A stretch of 64,000 nucleotides of DNA from Deltaproteobacteria bacterium PRO3 (GCA_030263375.1 SZOV01000001.1:1-64000); one strand, 5' to 3'. Numbered from the stretch's first letter, positions 31,714 through 41,732 are shown. Program-made: numbers and translations. Notes: a model not told the origin generated them from the sequence alone.

Positions 31714-32231
31714 ATGTCCAGAGATAAGCGTCATTATTCGGAAGAGATCAAGCGACGAGTCGTCGATGATTATGTAGCCGCTCGGAAAACCGCGCAGGAA
31801 CTCGCCGCAGAACTTGGCGTAGCCCAGGGTCTCATTTACAAATCGAAGGTTCGTTTTGATGAGAGTGCCAAGGGGCAACGAATCGAAGAGATGCAGGCTC
31901 AAGGTATGGATACTGAGAGCGCGCGGCGCATCCTGGAATTGGAAGTCGAGCTGGCCGAATTTAAGAAGAAAGTTGGCGAGCAGGCGGTGATCATCGATAT
32001 TTTAAAAAAACTCCAGCCTCCGAACTCACCGCTCGCGAAAGGATCGAATGGGTTGAGCGACATCATGAAGCATGTGGGTCGATCAAAAAGGCCTGTGAAG
32101 TGATGGAGATCGCGATGTCGACCTATTATTACGACCCCAAGATTTCCCGGGCTGAGCGCGAGGAGGCGGAGACCGACCTCCGCGATTATATTGAACAGAT
32201 TCGGGTGGAATTTCCCCGGACCGGTTATCGG
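31714..32231 (+). mobile_element. Truncated second IS3-family element (orfA plus 5' part of orfB)
   Basis: orfA from 31714 encodes SRDKRHYSEEIKRRVVDDY, TAQELAAELGVAQGLIYK and a leucine-rich LELEVELAEFKKKVGEQA zipper. At TTTAAAAAAAC (32001-32011) a -1 slip would enter orfB: ASELTARERIEWVERHHEAC, GSIKKACEVMEIAMSTYYYD. This ends at FPRTGYR near 32231, where homology stops abruptly. The unshifted frame stops at 32103. No DDE domain is left. It is a different IS3 subgroup from the element at 29180-30389 and is GC-richer than the surrounding glycan genes. Confidence 0.75.
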
Positions 32232-32253
32232 ATGTTCACTACTGAAACATAAT

Positions 32254-33081
32254 ATGAAATTTTCATTAATATTGGCCACTATCAACAGAACAACAGAACT
32301 TGAAATTTTTCTTAAATCACTCCTATCGCAAAACCCACAATCATTCGAATTGATCATCGTAGACCAAAACAACGATAATAGGCTTCAGACAATAATCGAG
32401 AACTTCCAGGACATTTTTAAAATCATCCATATTAAATCCCCTCCAGGGCTTTCCAGAGCAAGAAATGCCGGTTTAAATGCTTCAACCGGAGACCTCATTG
32501 CTTTTCCTGATGACGATTGTCAATATCCTCCAGGGCTATTGGATAATATATTTGAATTATTTTTAAATAATAATTGTGACGGTATCTCTGGGAGATGTGT
32601 AGACGAATACGAAAGAGATAGCGCGGGAGTTTTTCTAACCAAAAGAAGCTTAATTAATAAATTTAATGTTTGGTCTTCAGCTATATCAGTTTCGTTGTTT
32701 ATAAAAAGAAGTGCAATTCAAAACCTCTTTTTTGATGAAAATTTAGGTCTAGGAAGCAATACGCCCTATCAATCAGGTGAAGAGACAGATTTTGTTCTAT
32801 CTTTACTCAATAATAGAAGACAAATAATATATTTCCCCAACATATTTGTCATTCATCCTTCTCCCACTACAACATTTACTGAACACGCAATTCAGAGAGC
32901 ATTTAAGTATGGAATGGGTTGCGGGAAGGTGCTTAAAAAACACAACTACCCTGTTTGGTATAAAGTATATTTATTATTCAGACCATTAGGCGGGGCATTA
33001 TTAAGCCTCGGATGCTTTAAAATCTCAAAAGCCAAATACCACTTTAATATATTTAAGGGACGTCTACTTGGAATGAAATGA
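32254..33081 (+). CDS. GT2 glycosyltransferase
   Basis: A 275-residue GT-A glycosyltransferase: KFSLILATINRTTELEIFL, FELIIVDQNNDNR, GLSRARNAGLNASTGDLIAFPDDDCQYPPG (DDD metal site), and the acceptor-side block YQSGEETDFVLSLL. The frame extends upstream into the IS remnant, but the family start is the ATG at 32254, only about 20 bases from the IS break. Its original upstream region was probably replaced by the insertion. It overlaps wzy by ATGA (33078-33081), so the two are translationally coupled. Sugar specificity is unknown. Confidence 0.83.
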   Translation: MKFSLILATINRTTELEIFLKSLLSQNPQSFELIIVDQNNDNRLQTIIENFQDIFKIIHIKSPPGLSRARNAGLNASTGDLIAFPDDDCQYPPGLLDNIFELFLNNNCDGISGRCVDEYERDSAGVFLTKRSLINKFNVWSSAISVSLFIKRSAIQNLFFDENLGLGSNTPYQSGEETDFVLSLLNNRRQIIYFPNIFVIHPSPTTTFTEHAIQRAFKYGMGCGKVLKKHNYPVWYKVYLLFRPLGGALLSLGCFKISKAKYHFNIFKGRLLGMK

Positions 33082-34391
33082 TAATGGAATCAACTCTAAA
33101 TAGAAAAACTTATCATGCCATCTTTTGCTTTTACCAAATTTCCCTTGTCTTTCTACCGCTTTCGTTCGCCACAAAATTAATTTTGGGAATACCGTCAATT
33201 ACGTGGATCGAACCTACATTGATAATCAATTTCCTAATTTTTCCATTCCAAATTCCTACATTAAAATTTTCCGATGCCCTTGCATTGATATGTGCAACTT
33301 TGCTGTTCCCAACTATTGTTATAGTCTTTTCATTAATATCTCTAATATCTTTAGACCCAGCTCCATTTTCAAAAACCTTAGTAGAAATAGCTAGGCTTAG
33401 CCTTTGCTCAATCTTTGCATTTAATTCCTACAATTTTCTCTCGCAAACTAATTTTCGTAAAAGAGCTTATTTCACAATTGGCGTTTCCGGAACCTTACAA
33501 CTGCTTTTCGCAATATATATTATTTCAACTCCGTTTTTGCCCGTTCCTACGCTGTCTTCATTAAAGGAATATGCAATTGAATATCTTTATCGGCAATCAG
33601 TATTTGGTTTTGGAATTCCAATTCCCCGACTCGGAGGGACATTTATTGAGAGCCCTCCATTTGGTCTTTTCATGTTATGCGTTCTAATGGTTTCTATTTT
33701 TAACTTTAGGGAATTTAAAACAAAATCTTCAGTATTTTTTATTTTGGCATCATCCTTCGGAACACTAGCATCTTTATCTTCCCAAGTATTGCTTTCCGCC
33801 ATCCTGATTGGAGGCATTTTCTATTTTCGATCAAGATTTGCAAAAAAAAATATCTTATTTTTTAATATTACTTTTTTGATAGCAGTGGTCTTTTTAGTCA
33901 CCTGCTATTTGGCGTTACCCTATTTTTCACAAAAATATACTGAATTTATTACCGGCCAGTTTTCAGGAACTTCATTTGGTGAGAGGTACTTTCACCTTGA
34001 AAAATCATTAGATTTACTCTCTCAAAATATTAGGATTCTTATTATTGGAATTGGGGCTGGAAACTTTGGTTTTTATTCAGCTAAGGACGGTATTTTCCCA
34101 GATACAGTAACACCACAATTTATTGTTTCTGAAATATTGGTAGAAAATGGCATTTTGGGGCTTACTATATTTTTATTCACAATCCTTTTTATTATTAAAA
34201 AAATTAATAAAGGAATGGGATACTATGGAGTATTGTTATTCCTTGCATTATTTTTCGCCAACTCATTTCAGTCTAACTGGAAACAACCAAGTTTCTTTTT
34301 GCTTTTATCGCTATTATTAGCCATTGCTTCAAAAGAAAGAGTATACAATTTACCATCCAACGCGGAGATGATCACAATCAAGACCCATTAA
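33078..34391 (+). CDS. wzy: O-antigen polymerase Wzy-like membrane protein
   Basis: A 437-residue protein with about eleven hydrophobic spans and a periplasmic loop around residues 280-340 (TEFITGQFSGTSFGERYFHLEKSLDLL, followed by IGIGAGNFGFYS and SEILVENGILGL). Arrangement, loop and the GxG...E.G pattern fit Wzy/WaaL-type polymerases and ligases. Such sequences diverge strongly, so identity rests on topology, the loop motif and its place in a Wzx-containing operon. The start at 33078 overlaps the upstream GT2 stop. Its end overlaps the convergent GT4 by 14 bases. Confidence 0.8.
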   Translation: MIMESTLNRKTYHAIFCFYQISLVFLPLSFATKLILGIPSITWIEPTLIINFLIFPFQIPTLKFSDALALICATLLFPTIVIVFSLISLISLDPAPFSKTLVEIARLSLCSIFAFNSYNFLSQTNFRKRAYFTIGVSGTLQLLFAIYIISTPFLPVPTLSSLKEYAIEYLYRQSVFGFGIPIPRLGGTFIESPPFGLFMLCVLMVSIFNFREFKTKSSVFFILASSFGTLASLSSQVLLSAILIGGIFYFRSRFAKKNILFFNITFLIAVVFLVTCYLALPYFSQKYTEFITGQFSGTSFGERYFHLEKSLDLLSQNIRILIIGIGAGNFGFYSAKDGIFPDTVTPQFIVSEILVENGILGLTIFLFTILFIIKKINKGMGYYGVLLFLALFFANSFQSNWKQPSFFLLLSLLLAIASKERVYNLPSNAEMITIKTH

Positions 34392-35460
34392 TGACCTGCA
34401 AATATTGAGATGCAGCCTTTTCCCATGAAAAGGCGTTTCTTATTTGGAGTGCCCTTTTGGCTTTCCCTGCCTGATCTATAGAAGTTTCTGCAGATATGCG
34501 TATGGCATTAATTAGCGAAGTCAAATTATTTGGATTGAAATAAGAAGCCCTATCCCCACAAATTTCCCGATGAATGCTTATATCGGATATTAACACATCA
34601 CATCCCAACGCGATCGCTTCCACAGGTGGAAGACCAAAACCCTCATATAATGAAGGAAAAATTAACGATTTTGCGTTAATGTAAAGTGCCTTTAGTTGTG
34701 AATCGTTTATATCTGATACCCATTTAATATTATCTCTTTCGGTGATTTCATTATTCCCCTGAAATACAGAATAGTTACTTTTACACACAATCAAAAGATC
34801 AAAATCTTTTATTTTTTCTTGCAAAAATGCTTTAATCGCAAAATCAATATTTTTATTTTTAGAAAAACTACCAACCAAAAGAAAATATTTTCCGCTCTTA
34901 ACATTAGCTTTTTCAATAATTGAATTATCAGCCGAGACTCTATCCAAGTGATCCGAACCAAGATAGATTACTTTTGGCTCGTGTTTTGGCGATAATATTT
35001 TTTTTATTTCCTCTCGTGAAAACTCTGAAATTGTTATTAGTTTTACTTCTTTAAACTTTAGAAGCCGAAAGAAAATTTTATAAAACATTCGAAAACTTAA
35101 AGAAAAGTTTTCCGGAGTTCTAAACACAGTCATATCATGAATTGTGAGAAATTGATTTCTCTTTAGAAGCGGACAAATATTTCCAAAATTAACTAGTGGC
35201 GAACCCGCCGAGAATATTGGCAACTCAAACTGTTCCCAAAAGTAGCCGCCTAACCACCCCACTTGCTTCAATCTTATTTTTTTTAATTTTAGATCTGTTA
35301 AATTGGCACGTGGAGCAAGGATTGTAAACTTAACTTTAAACTCTTCCTCACTTCTTTCAGCAAGCAATTGATCTAATTCCCGCACCATTTCAAATGCATA
35401 TCTTTGAACACCGGTAAGACTTTGTGTTAAAAACCTCCCGTTTATAAAATATTCGACCAT
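34378..35460 (-). CDS. GT4 glycosyltransferase
   Basis: A 360-residue GT-B glycosyltransferase of the mannosyltransferase type: YFINGRFLTQSLTGVQRYAFEMV (GVQRYA acceptor loop). FLTIHDMTVFRTPENFS, TISEFSREEIKKIL and YFLLVGSFSKNKNIDFAI follow, then SLIFPSLYEGFGLPPVEAIALGCDVLISDI with the E-x7-E donor motif. It faces the wzy operon and is AT-rich like it. It lies on its own leftward transcript, with a start region shared with the FkbM methyltransferase gene. Confidence 0.87.
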   Translation of the reverse strand: MVEYFINGRFLTQSLTGVQRYAFEMVRELDQLLAERSEEEFKVKFTILAPRANLTDLKLKKIRLKQVGWLGGYFWEQFELPIFSAGSPLVNFGNICPLLKRNQFLTIHDMTVFRTPENFSLSFRMFYKIFFRLLKFKEVKLITISEFSREEIKKILSPKHEPKVIYLGSDHLDRVSADNSIIEKANVKSGKYFLLVGSFSKNKNIDFAIKAFLQEKIKDFDLLIVCKSNYSVFQGNNEITERDNIKWVSDINDSQLKALYINAKSLIFPSLYEGFGLPPVEAIALGCDVLISDISIHREICGDRASYFNPNNLTSLINAIRISAETSIDQAGKAKRALQIRNAFSWEKAASQYLQVINGS

Positions 35461-35721
35461 CTCGTGATTTTTAGAGCCTAAACGCGATATAAAATAACGA
35501 AGGATTTGATTTGAAGAAGTTGAAAGCAGCGTCCTTTAAACCAATTGTAATGGGTGCTCCGAAGATGCAATGGTGCTTTATGAGTTTTCTAATCACCACC
35601 CAGCCCAGCTCTGTTGAAGTCGAGTACCTTTCACAATTTGCCCTCGAAGCGTCATCGGAATGACCTACATTTTATACTGTTGTCAAAATTATTTTAATGA
35701 TTATATAATTAAAATTTATCT
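35461..35721. other. Divergent gap between GT4 and FkbM genes
   Basis: About 260 bases. The central part is less AT-rich than its flanks and is open for roughly 50 codons on the plus strand (about 35500-35660), but I recognise no family and it lacks a convincing start. It could be a decayed gene fragment. AT-rich stretches at both ends suit divergent promoters. Confidence 0.3.
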
Positions 35722-36465
35722 ATGGACTTACTATCAAGAATTAAAAATAAAATTAAGAATAATATTTCCCGCAAACAAGAACCTACCTCAATTTCACTCA
35801 AAGATGCAAAAATCTGGTTTGAAAATAGGCGACATAGTTATGATTATATTGTTGAGAAGGTGTACAGATATGTAAACCCTAATGGAGTGTATTTTGATAT
35901 TGGGGCCAATATCGGTTTTTTTTCCAAAATTTTGTTGGAAAAAATTTCTTTCACTGGCACTGCTCACCTTTTTGAACCAATTCCTCATCTTGCAAATTTG
36001 TGCGAACAGTTATTTTTTAATTCCACCTTAAACATCAATATCCACGCATTTGGACTTGGATCATCAAATACCCAATGCACAATTTTTACTGCAAGTGACG
36101 GAAATATCGGATGGAACACAATTGTTGAAGAAAAAACTTCCTCAAATATGAAATCAATCACAATTGACATCAAAACAATTGACTCTTTAAACTTGCCTAG
36201 TCCTCAGTTTATAAAAATTGATGTGGAGGGTTCTGAATACCAAGTACTGGCTGGAATGATAAAGAGTTTGAAACATGCACGCCATTTACCAATCATACTT
36301 TGCGAGATTGGATGGGGTGCAAAAGATCATCCTCATTGGGACATGGAGGTTTCGATATTCAATGAGTTGTTCAACCTGGGCTACAAACTACAAAGTTTAG
36401 AGGGTAAAAACCTTAATCTCAATTCTATAATAAAAACCACAGATACGCTCTTAATACCTGGTTAG
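35722..36465 (+). CDS. FkbM-family methyltransferase
   Basis: A 247-residue SAM-dependent O-methyltransferase, probably acting on a sugar of the surface glycan. The SAM-binding motif is GVYFDIGANIGFFS near residue 53, followed by HLFEPIPHL and a downstream FIKIDVEGSEYQVLAGM block, the FkbM hallmark. The catalytic C-terminal part has PIILCEIGWG. The start ATG at 35722 lacks an obvious ribosome binding site. Codon use is AT-rich like the O-antigen genes. Its last codon overlaps the stop of the convergent LamG-domain gene by 4 bases, marking the right edge of the glycan segment. Confidence 0.88.
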   Translation: MDLLSRIKNKIKNNISRKQEPTSISLKDAKIWFENRRHSYDYIVEKVYRYVNPNGVYFDIGANIGFFSKILLEKISFTGTAHLFEPIPHLANLCEQLFFNSTLNINIHAFGLGSSNTQCTIFTASDGNIGWNTIVEEKTSSNMKSITIDIKTIDSLNLPSPQFIKIDVEGSEYQVLAGMIKSLKHARHLPIILCEIGWGAKDHPHWDMEVSIFNELFNLGYKLQSLEGKNLNLNSIIKTTDTLLIPG

Positions 36466-38891
36466 TTGTCCGAATTTACCAGATTTAGGATTTCGCTTGA
36501 AACAAGGCTTTTATTAAAAATTATACATTCATCAACTATTGATGTTAAAAATCCATTCCAGAACGGATCAAATCCAATCTTTAGATTATTTGTGTTATTT
36601 AATACTGTTCCTGTTCCCGAAACAGTATTCTGCACATTTTCATTAAAGTATATATTTATGTTTATTCCATTATAGGTTCCAGTAGCTCTTAAATTTGATC
36701 CCAAAAATGGGGTTGCATCCGCTAAGGCTTCCTTCCAAGTAGTTGTTGTTCTGACCGCTATTCCTATGTTGTTTGCAGTTGTTTGTCGAAATGCATAAGG
36801 ACCGTCAGAAGGATTATCTTTGGTTAAAAAAGCGGTATTTGAGGAAGCAGACGCAAAAGTTATCTTACAAGAAATACTCATTTCAGTACCTATATCTAAT
36901 GATAAGTCATGCAAAACATCAATTTTATCATTAATACCGTCAAAATCTATTGCGCCGCCTAGCACACCTATACTAGGCGGCGGTAGCCACGTGGGTCCTC
37001 CACTCGGCACTCCATGGTTGTTATTTCCCGACGAATCGCAAACCGACTCCCCAACCCCACCACCAGCGCATACCGGACCAGTCGGATCTTCATCAAACCT
37101 CCACCAACCAACAACACTGCTATCAGTGATAAGCGTCCTAGTCGGGCTACTGGTAACACCCCCTTGTCCATCATCGGCCTCAATCTTCCACCGATAAGTC
37201 CTTCCTGGAAGTAATGTAATTCCAGTCATTACTTGTGTTTCCGGTCCGATAACGAATTGGGTTTGGGTTAAACCAGTAACTTGAGGGGTTGCTGGAACAA
37301 CAGTTTCTCCAAAATAAAGGCGATAGGTGATCGTACCCCCATCCGTATCAGTGGAAGCATTCCAACTCAAATAAGCTCTAATTGGAGCGAAAGTAACTCC
37401 ATTAATTGGCGTTAATAGTACCGGAGCCGTTGGTGGCACATTTGTAGTCCCACCATCCTCCGAAGACACAAATTCCACAAAAACCTGCTCCTCTCCTCCT
37501 GCCAGGCCATCCCAGCTAGCTATAAAATTGCGTTCATCACTGCTCACCTCAACGGCGCGATTGGAGACACTCATGCCAGCCGAAATGTTTTCTGGTCCAT
37601 GAGCCACGCTCAAATCCTCACGCAAGGTAGCGACGAAAATATTTCCACCATTTTGGTAAGCGATTAATATTCTTTCCGGGGAAGAGTTCGGCGCCGGTCG
37701 TACACCACCGATGCCTAAATTGCTTGCCGCTCGAACATTAATCTTCGATCCACCGCTCAAATCGATCACGGATGGTGCCGAAGAGGAAATGGAGGAACTG
37801 CTAAAAGCCTTTCCTCGGATATTCGATCCGTCACTGGCGAAAACAACGTATTGATTTCCATAACTAACAACTTCGGGGTTATTTAGGCTGGAGCCACTGA
37901 CTGAAGCCACCAGGTCCGGCATGATATTACCGTTAACCTGTCCGACATTGGAACCATCCAAAGTCACTCGTTTGGCGCCGATACTGGCATTTCCACCACT
38001 AGCTCGCGCCACCTCATAGGCAATGACAAAATCATTGGAGGTCTGATTTACGGCAATACGAGGATTGCTACCGTTGTCCACATTGGAGGTCGGCTCGCAA
38101 CTATCTGCCATAGTGGAGTCATCTTTGAAGACCGCAAAAGCCGGAGGATTGGTCGTGGAAGTGGCCGAAAAATTCTGATCGATGTAGCGCCCGTAAACAG
38201 CCCATCCTCTACGCCGGTCGGCGTCCGCACAACCGATAAAATCCTTATTGGTCTGCCAAGTGACGACAAAACCCTGCCCTCCCACACGCGGCGCCACGTC
38301 AGGATTAATGGACTTGCTCCAAGCCTGAATCTGGCTGTCGTTACAGGCGTGGCGATCCCCGCACCTCGACTCCGCGTTGTTGGCCGCGATAAACACCTTG
38401 CTGATCAAAATCCCCTCTTCCCAGCCGGATAGCGGGTTTAAGGTATTTGCATCAATGACTTTCGCAAAAAGGTTGATGAATTGGTTGTCAGGAGCTGAAG
38501 AAGGGGCGCCGGCAGTGCCGTGGACTTCCCAAACGACGATATACTGCCCGTTGTTGAAGGCAACCGACGGGTTTTTATTCCCAGGGCAATCAGTCGGCGT
38601 CGTAATGTCCCCATTGTGGGAATCAAATTGACCGTAGAAACATCCCTGAGTCGGCCTCGGCACCGAAATCAAAGTCGGAGCACCGGCCCCAACCGAACCG
38701 TCCGGATTTCTAAATTGAGCTAGGATATTGGTATTTGCGCCATCCGACTCTTCCCAAACCATTAAATACCGGTTGTTGACCGGATCGTAAGCGGCATCCG
38801 GATCCCTTTTGCCCTGAGCAAGGGCCGCACCCATCGGAAGAATGGCCGAGAAAACGATAAAAGCGAAAAGGACCTTAAAGAGACCTTTCAT
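36462..38891 (-). CDS. Secreted protein with Fn3-like and C-terminal LamG-like domains
   Basis: An 809-residue exported protein. A signal peptide (MKGLFKVLFAFIVFSAILPMG) ends ALAQG. Residues about 25-480 carry repeated segments of the type YDPVNNRYLMVWEE and VAFNNGQYIVVWE, resembling a beta-propeller. An Fn3-like domain follows (about 495-600: PTAPVLLTPINGVTF, YRWKIEADDGQGG). A LamG/concanavalin-like domain ends it (about 605-805: VVGWWRFDEDPTG, GAIDFDGINDKIDV). Carbohydrate or surface binding is likely. AGGAG precedes the ATG. The LamG domain resembles that of the next upstream gene (39054-41732). Confidence 0.78.
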   Translation of the reverse strand: MKGLFKVLFAFIVFSAILPMGAALAQGKRDPDAAYDPVNNRYLMVWEESDGANTNILAQFRNPDGSVGAGAPTLISVPRPTQGCFYGQFDSHNGDITTPTDCPGNKNPSVAFNNGQYIVVWEVHGTAGAPSSAPDNQFINLFAKVIDANTLNPLSGWEEGILISKVFIAANNAESRCGDRHACNDSQIQAWSKSINPDVAPRVGGQGFVVTWQTNKDFIGCADADRRRGWAVYGRYIDQNFSATSTTNPPAFAVFKDDSTMADSCEPTSNVDNGSNPRIAVNQTSNDFVIAYEVARASGGNASIGAKRVTLDGSNVGQVNGNIMPDLVASVSGSSLNNPEVVSYGNQYVVFASDGSNIRGKAFSSSSISSSAPSVIDLSGGSKINVRAASNLGIGGVRPAPNSSPERILIAYQNGGNIFVATLREDLSVAHGPENISAGMSVSNRAVEVSSDERNFIASWDGLAGGEEQVFVEFVSSEDGGTTNVPPTAPVLLTPINGVTFAPIRAYLSWNASTDTDGGTITYRLYFGETVVPATPQVTGLTQTQFVIGPETQVMTGITLLPGRTYRWKIEADDGQGGVTSSPTRTLITDSSVVGWWRFDEDPTGPVCAGGGVGESVCDSSGNNNHGVPSGGPTWLPPPSIGVLGGAIDFDGINDKIDVLHDLSLDIGTEMSISCKITFASASSNTAFLTKDNPSDGPYAFRQTTANNIGIAVRTTTTWKEALADATPFLGSNLRATGTYNGININIYFNENVQNTVSGTGTVLNNTNNLKIGFDPFWNGFLTSIVDECIIFNKSLVSSEILNLVNSDN

Positions 38892-39053
38892 TTCAAACTC
38901 CTAGATAGCCTGTATATTTACCCCAGGTATGTACAGGCCTCATGCGGGAAGGTTTGGTTTTGCGCTTTAATATCGTCTAATAACGAATAAAGTTGCTTCA
39001 ATTTTTATTTGAAATTACGAAAGGTTAGCTCTTAGTAGCATATGTCGACATGG
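38892..39053. other. Short gap between two LamG-domain genes
   Basis: An AT-rich gap of 162 bases holding the start region of the 36462-38891 gene. GGAGTTTGAA lies just upstream of that ATG. No terminator is evident for the upstream gene. Confidence 0.3.
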
Positions 39054-41732
39054 TTATAATGAGCCTACCTCACCTAATGAAAGGGACCTACCAAACATCA
39101 TACAATCGTATAATTTTCCAGAAAAATAGTTATCATGGTATGGGCTGTAACCCAAATTAATCGATTGAGGATAATTCACAATATTTCCCGAAATCGATCT
39201 TGAATCAATTAATTGATTGTCAATGTAAAGGTAAAAAAAGCTCCCATCATAAACACCTGAAGCTCTGAAAGAAGAACCAATTAAACCTAAAATATTTGCC
39301 CTTAAACCCTTCCATGAACCTATGGTTCCTTCGAAAGTATATAAACCAATATCAAGATTATTTGATCCAACTTGTTCCATAAAAAAAGGTCCAGGCTGTG
39401 GTGAATCTTTTACTATAATACCAGTTGTCACAGAATTTGCCCTTGCCTCTAACCTACAAGAAAAAGTCGCCCCGTCAAAAATCTCCAGGGAAATACTATG
39501 AGGTATTACGATTTTGCTATTGCTTGAAAAATCAATCGCATCATCCAAAACAGATAAATTTTCGTTAATCCAAATTAAAGTCTGATTTGGATCCCCATGA
39601 TTCCCCTTCCCCGAATAATCACACACCGTTCTACTTGACGTTTCCCCAGGGCAATCCAATTTATTAGGATCATCCTTAAACCTCCACCACCCCACCAACC
39701 CCAAATCCCCCGTCGTAAACTCCCTAAACATTTCCGCCAAAACATTCCCTCCAGGGCCATTCAAAACCTGCAAGGTCGCTATGTAATCACGGCGTGCCTC
39801 CAGCGCATTCAAGATCGCAGTTTCATCGCTTTGCAGTTCGTCGGCGAAAATCTCGGTGCCCTCCCGCAGGTCCTTAACCGTCAGCCGATAGTGTTGTGTG
39901 GGACTTTCCACCGGAAATTTAACCCTCGCCGGCGCCTCCGGCTCGTCATCGCCCACAATCGCCGCGTTGATCTCCGGAATGTCTTTAGGCAAAGTCACCC
40001 CGGCATTGACGGTCCCCGAGCTCGCCTCCGCACCGCAATTGACGCAAGACTCCCCGGAAGTCGCCAAGCGCGCCGCCGAAATCTCAAAAGACTCCGAGCT
40101 CGTCACCTTCACCGGATACTTTCCGGTGCAAACCGTAATCCCCTTCGCGACGGCATCCTCCTCGCAAATACGGCTGCCCTTGCCGTCCGTCGGTTCGCCC
40201 TCGATAAATAACTGCTGGGGATCGACATTGACGACCTTATAAAAGAGATTCGTGCTCCAGTTGCGAAAGACCTTCGTCGCCTCCGGCACAAATTGAATCT
40301 GGGGTCGATTTCGAACCGTAAACTCCACCTTACGCACCACCTCGCTGCCGTCGGAACGCACCGCCTTGAAGGTTAACGGCAGGACGGCTCCCTCGGCGAG
40401 ATTGCCCACGGCAAGCTTCCCGACGGCTCCTCCCGCCGTGCTGGAAGTCAGGCTGAAATTGGGATTTCCCTCGATGACCACCAGATTGCTGTCCGGCAAA
40501 TTTTTCACAATCACCGCGATTTGCTCGTTGCCGAACACCCATCTTCGGCCGACCGGCGACACCAGCTTGATCTGATTATCGTTGACCACGCTGAACACGC
40601 GGCTCCCCTGCCCCGTCTTGCCGTTGGAGTCCTGCACTTCCACCCGAAGGGTGACCAGGCCGTCCGGAAGCACGGTGGTGTTGACAGCCTCGCTCGTCAT
40701 CTCGAAATCGCCCGACGGCGTCCGCTGTCCGGTCCATGCAACCGACGAAATCTCTTGGTTGGCGAACCTCACCGACCCGACATCGATCTCCGCCCGACTG
40801 CAGGCGATGCCCCGAAACACCGCATCCCCCTCGACTTCCCCCTTCTCTTCCGGCTCGGTAAAAACAAAATACGGCTGCGAGGCACTGCCCACCACCGTGA
40901 AGTTAAGCGTATGGTTGGCATTCTGCGCCGGCGTCACGCCGTCATCGGCCAGCCCCTGAAGCGTCCGCGGATTCTTGCTCACGCTCAGCAAATCGAGCCG
41001 AAGCGTCAGGGTGCGCGTCACCGAGCCGTCCACGTTGTTCACCAAGGTGTCGCTGATCACCGTCACCCCGCAAAGCGGGTCGACCAAGCGCAAATCCTCG
41101 ACGTGCGCGTTGTCCCGCGCCGTCACGACGACCGTCGCGGTCGTCGCCGCGCCGTCCTGCTGACCCCGCACCTCGACGGTGGGCACAATCGGCACGCTGG
41201 TCGGGCTTTTCGGGTTCACCTTGTCGCGAAGCTCTTCCCAGTTGGTCCAGCCGTCGCCGTCCAGATCGAGATTGGGGATCTTCCCCTCCGACAGCGAAGC
41301 GGAAACCAGGGGATCCTGCGCGTCATAACCGTAGCGGATGTCGTTTTCGGAAAAAGTCACCTCTTCGCTGAACTCATCCACCAGCCAAGTAAAGTCCGCA
41401 TAGGCGTAGGGAATGGCCTCGCTGGCGCTGAGGGCGTAGTTGAAAATAATAATGAAGCGGTAGGTATCTCCGATGGGAATTTTGAACTGCGGTGCGCTCA
41501 CCGTCCCCTGCTCCATGTCGACGATCAAATCGACATGCGTCGCCAGCGCGCCGTCGCCGCCGTAAACATCCAGGGTCGCGGTGATACCGCCGGGAGTGAG
41601 GTATTTTCCCCAAGAACCGGGAACCGAGCCCAAGGTCGAATTTTCCAGGGAGCTACCCCCGCCGCAACGCACCAAGGCAAGACACAAAAAGAGAGGGACG
41701 ATCGCTGAAAAGAAATGACGGGACCGGGACAC
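39054..41732 (-). CDS. Large lipoprotein with Ca-binding repeat and C-terminal LamG-like domain
   Basis: An 892-residue surface protein. A hydrophobic signal ends ALVRCGGGSS, an acceptable lipobox with Cys23, so it is probably lipid-anchored. A LDLDGDGWTNWEELRDKVNP segment near residue 155 is a thrombospondin-3/EF-hand-type calcium loop. Several Ig/cadherin-like beta domains follow (TVEVRGQQDGAATTATVVV, RVEVQDSNGKTG, LRDKV). The C-terminal ~230 residues form a LamG-like domain (LVGWWRFKDDPNKL, DDAIDFSSNSKIVI) related to that of the 809-residue protein. The N-terminal three quarters are GC-rich while the LamG part is AT-rich, suggesting domain exchange. Confidence 0.75.
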   Translation of the reverse strand: MSRSRHFFSAIVPLFLCLALVRCGGGSSLENSTLGSVPGSWGKYLTPGGITATLDVYGGDGALATHVDLIVDMEQGTVSAPQFKIPIGDTYRFIIIFNYALSASEAIPYAYADFTWLVDEFSEEVTFSENDIRYGYDAQDPLVSASLSEGKIPNLDLDGDGWTNWEELRDKVNPKSPTSVPIVPTVEVRGQQDGAATTATVVVTARDNAHVEDLRLVDPLCGVTVISDTLVNNVDGSVTRTLTLRLDLLSVSKNPRTLQGLADDGVTPAQNANHTLNFTVVGSASQPYFVFTEPEEKGEVEGDAVFRGIACSRAEIDVGSVRFANQEISSVAWTGQRTPSGDFEMTSEAVNTTVLPDGLVTLRVEVQDSNGKTGQGSRVFSVVNDNQIKLVSPVGRRWVFGNEQIAVIVKNLPDSNLVVIEGNPNFSLTSSTAGGAVGKLAVGNLAEGAVLPLTFKAVRSDGSEVVRKVEFTVRNRPQIQFVPEATKVFRNWSTNLFYKVVNVDPQQLFIEGEPTDGKGSRICEEDAVAKGITVCTGKYPVKVTSSESFEISAARLATSGESCVNCGAEASSGTVNAGVTLPKDIPEINAAIVGDDEPEAPARVKFPVESPTQHYRLTVKDLREGTEIFADELQSDETAILNALEARRDYIATLQVLNGPGGNVLAEMFREFTTGDLGLVGWWRFKDDPNKLDCPGETSSRTVCDYSGKGNHGDPNQTLIWINENLSVLDDAIDFSSNSKIVIPHSISLEIFDGATFSCRLEARANSVTTGIIVKDSPQPGPFFMEQVGSNNLDIGLYTFEGTIGSWKGLRANILGLIGSSFRASGVYDGSFFYLYIDNQLIDSRSISGNIVNYPQSINLGYSPYHDNYFSGKLYDCMMFGRSLSLGEVGSL

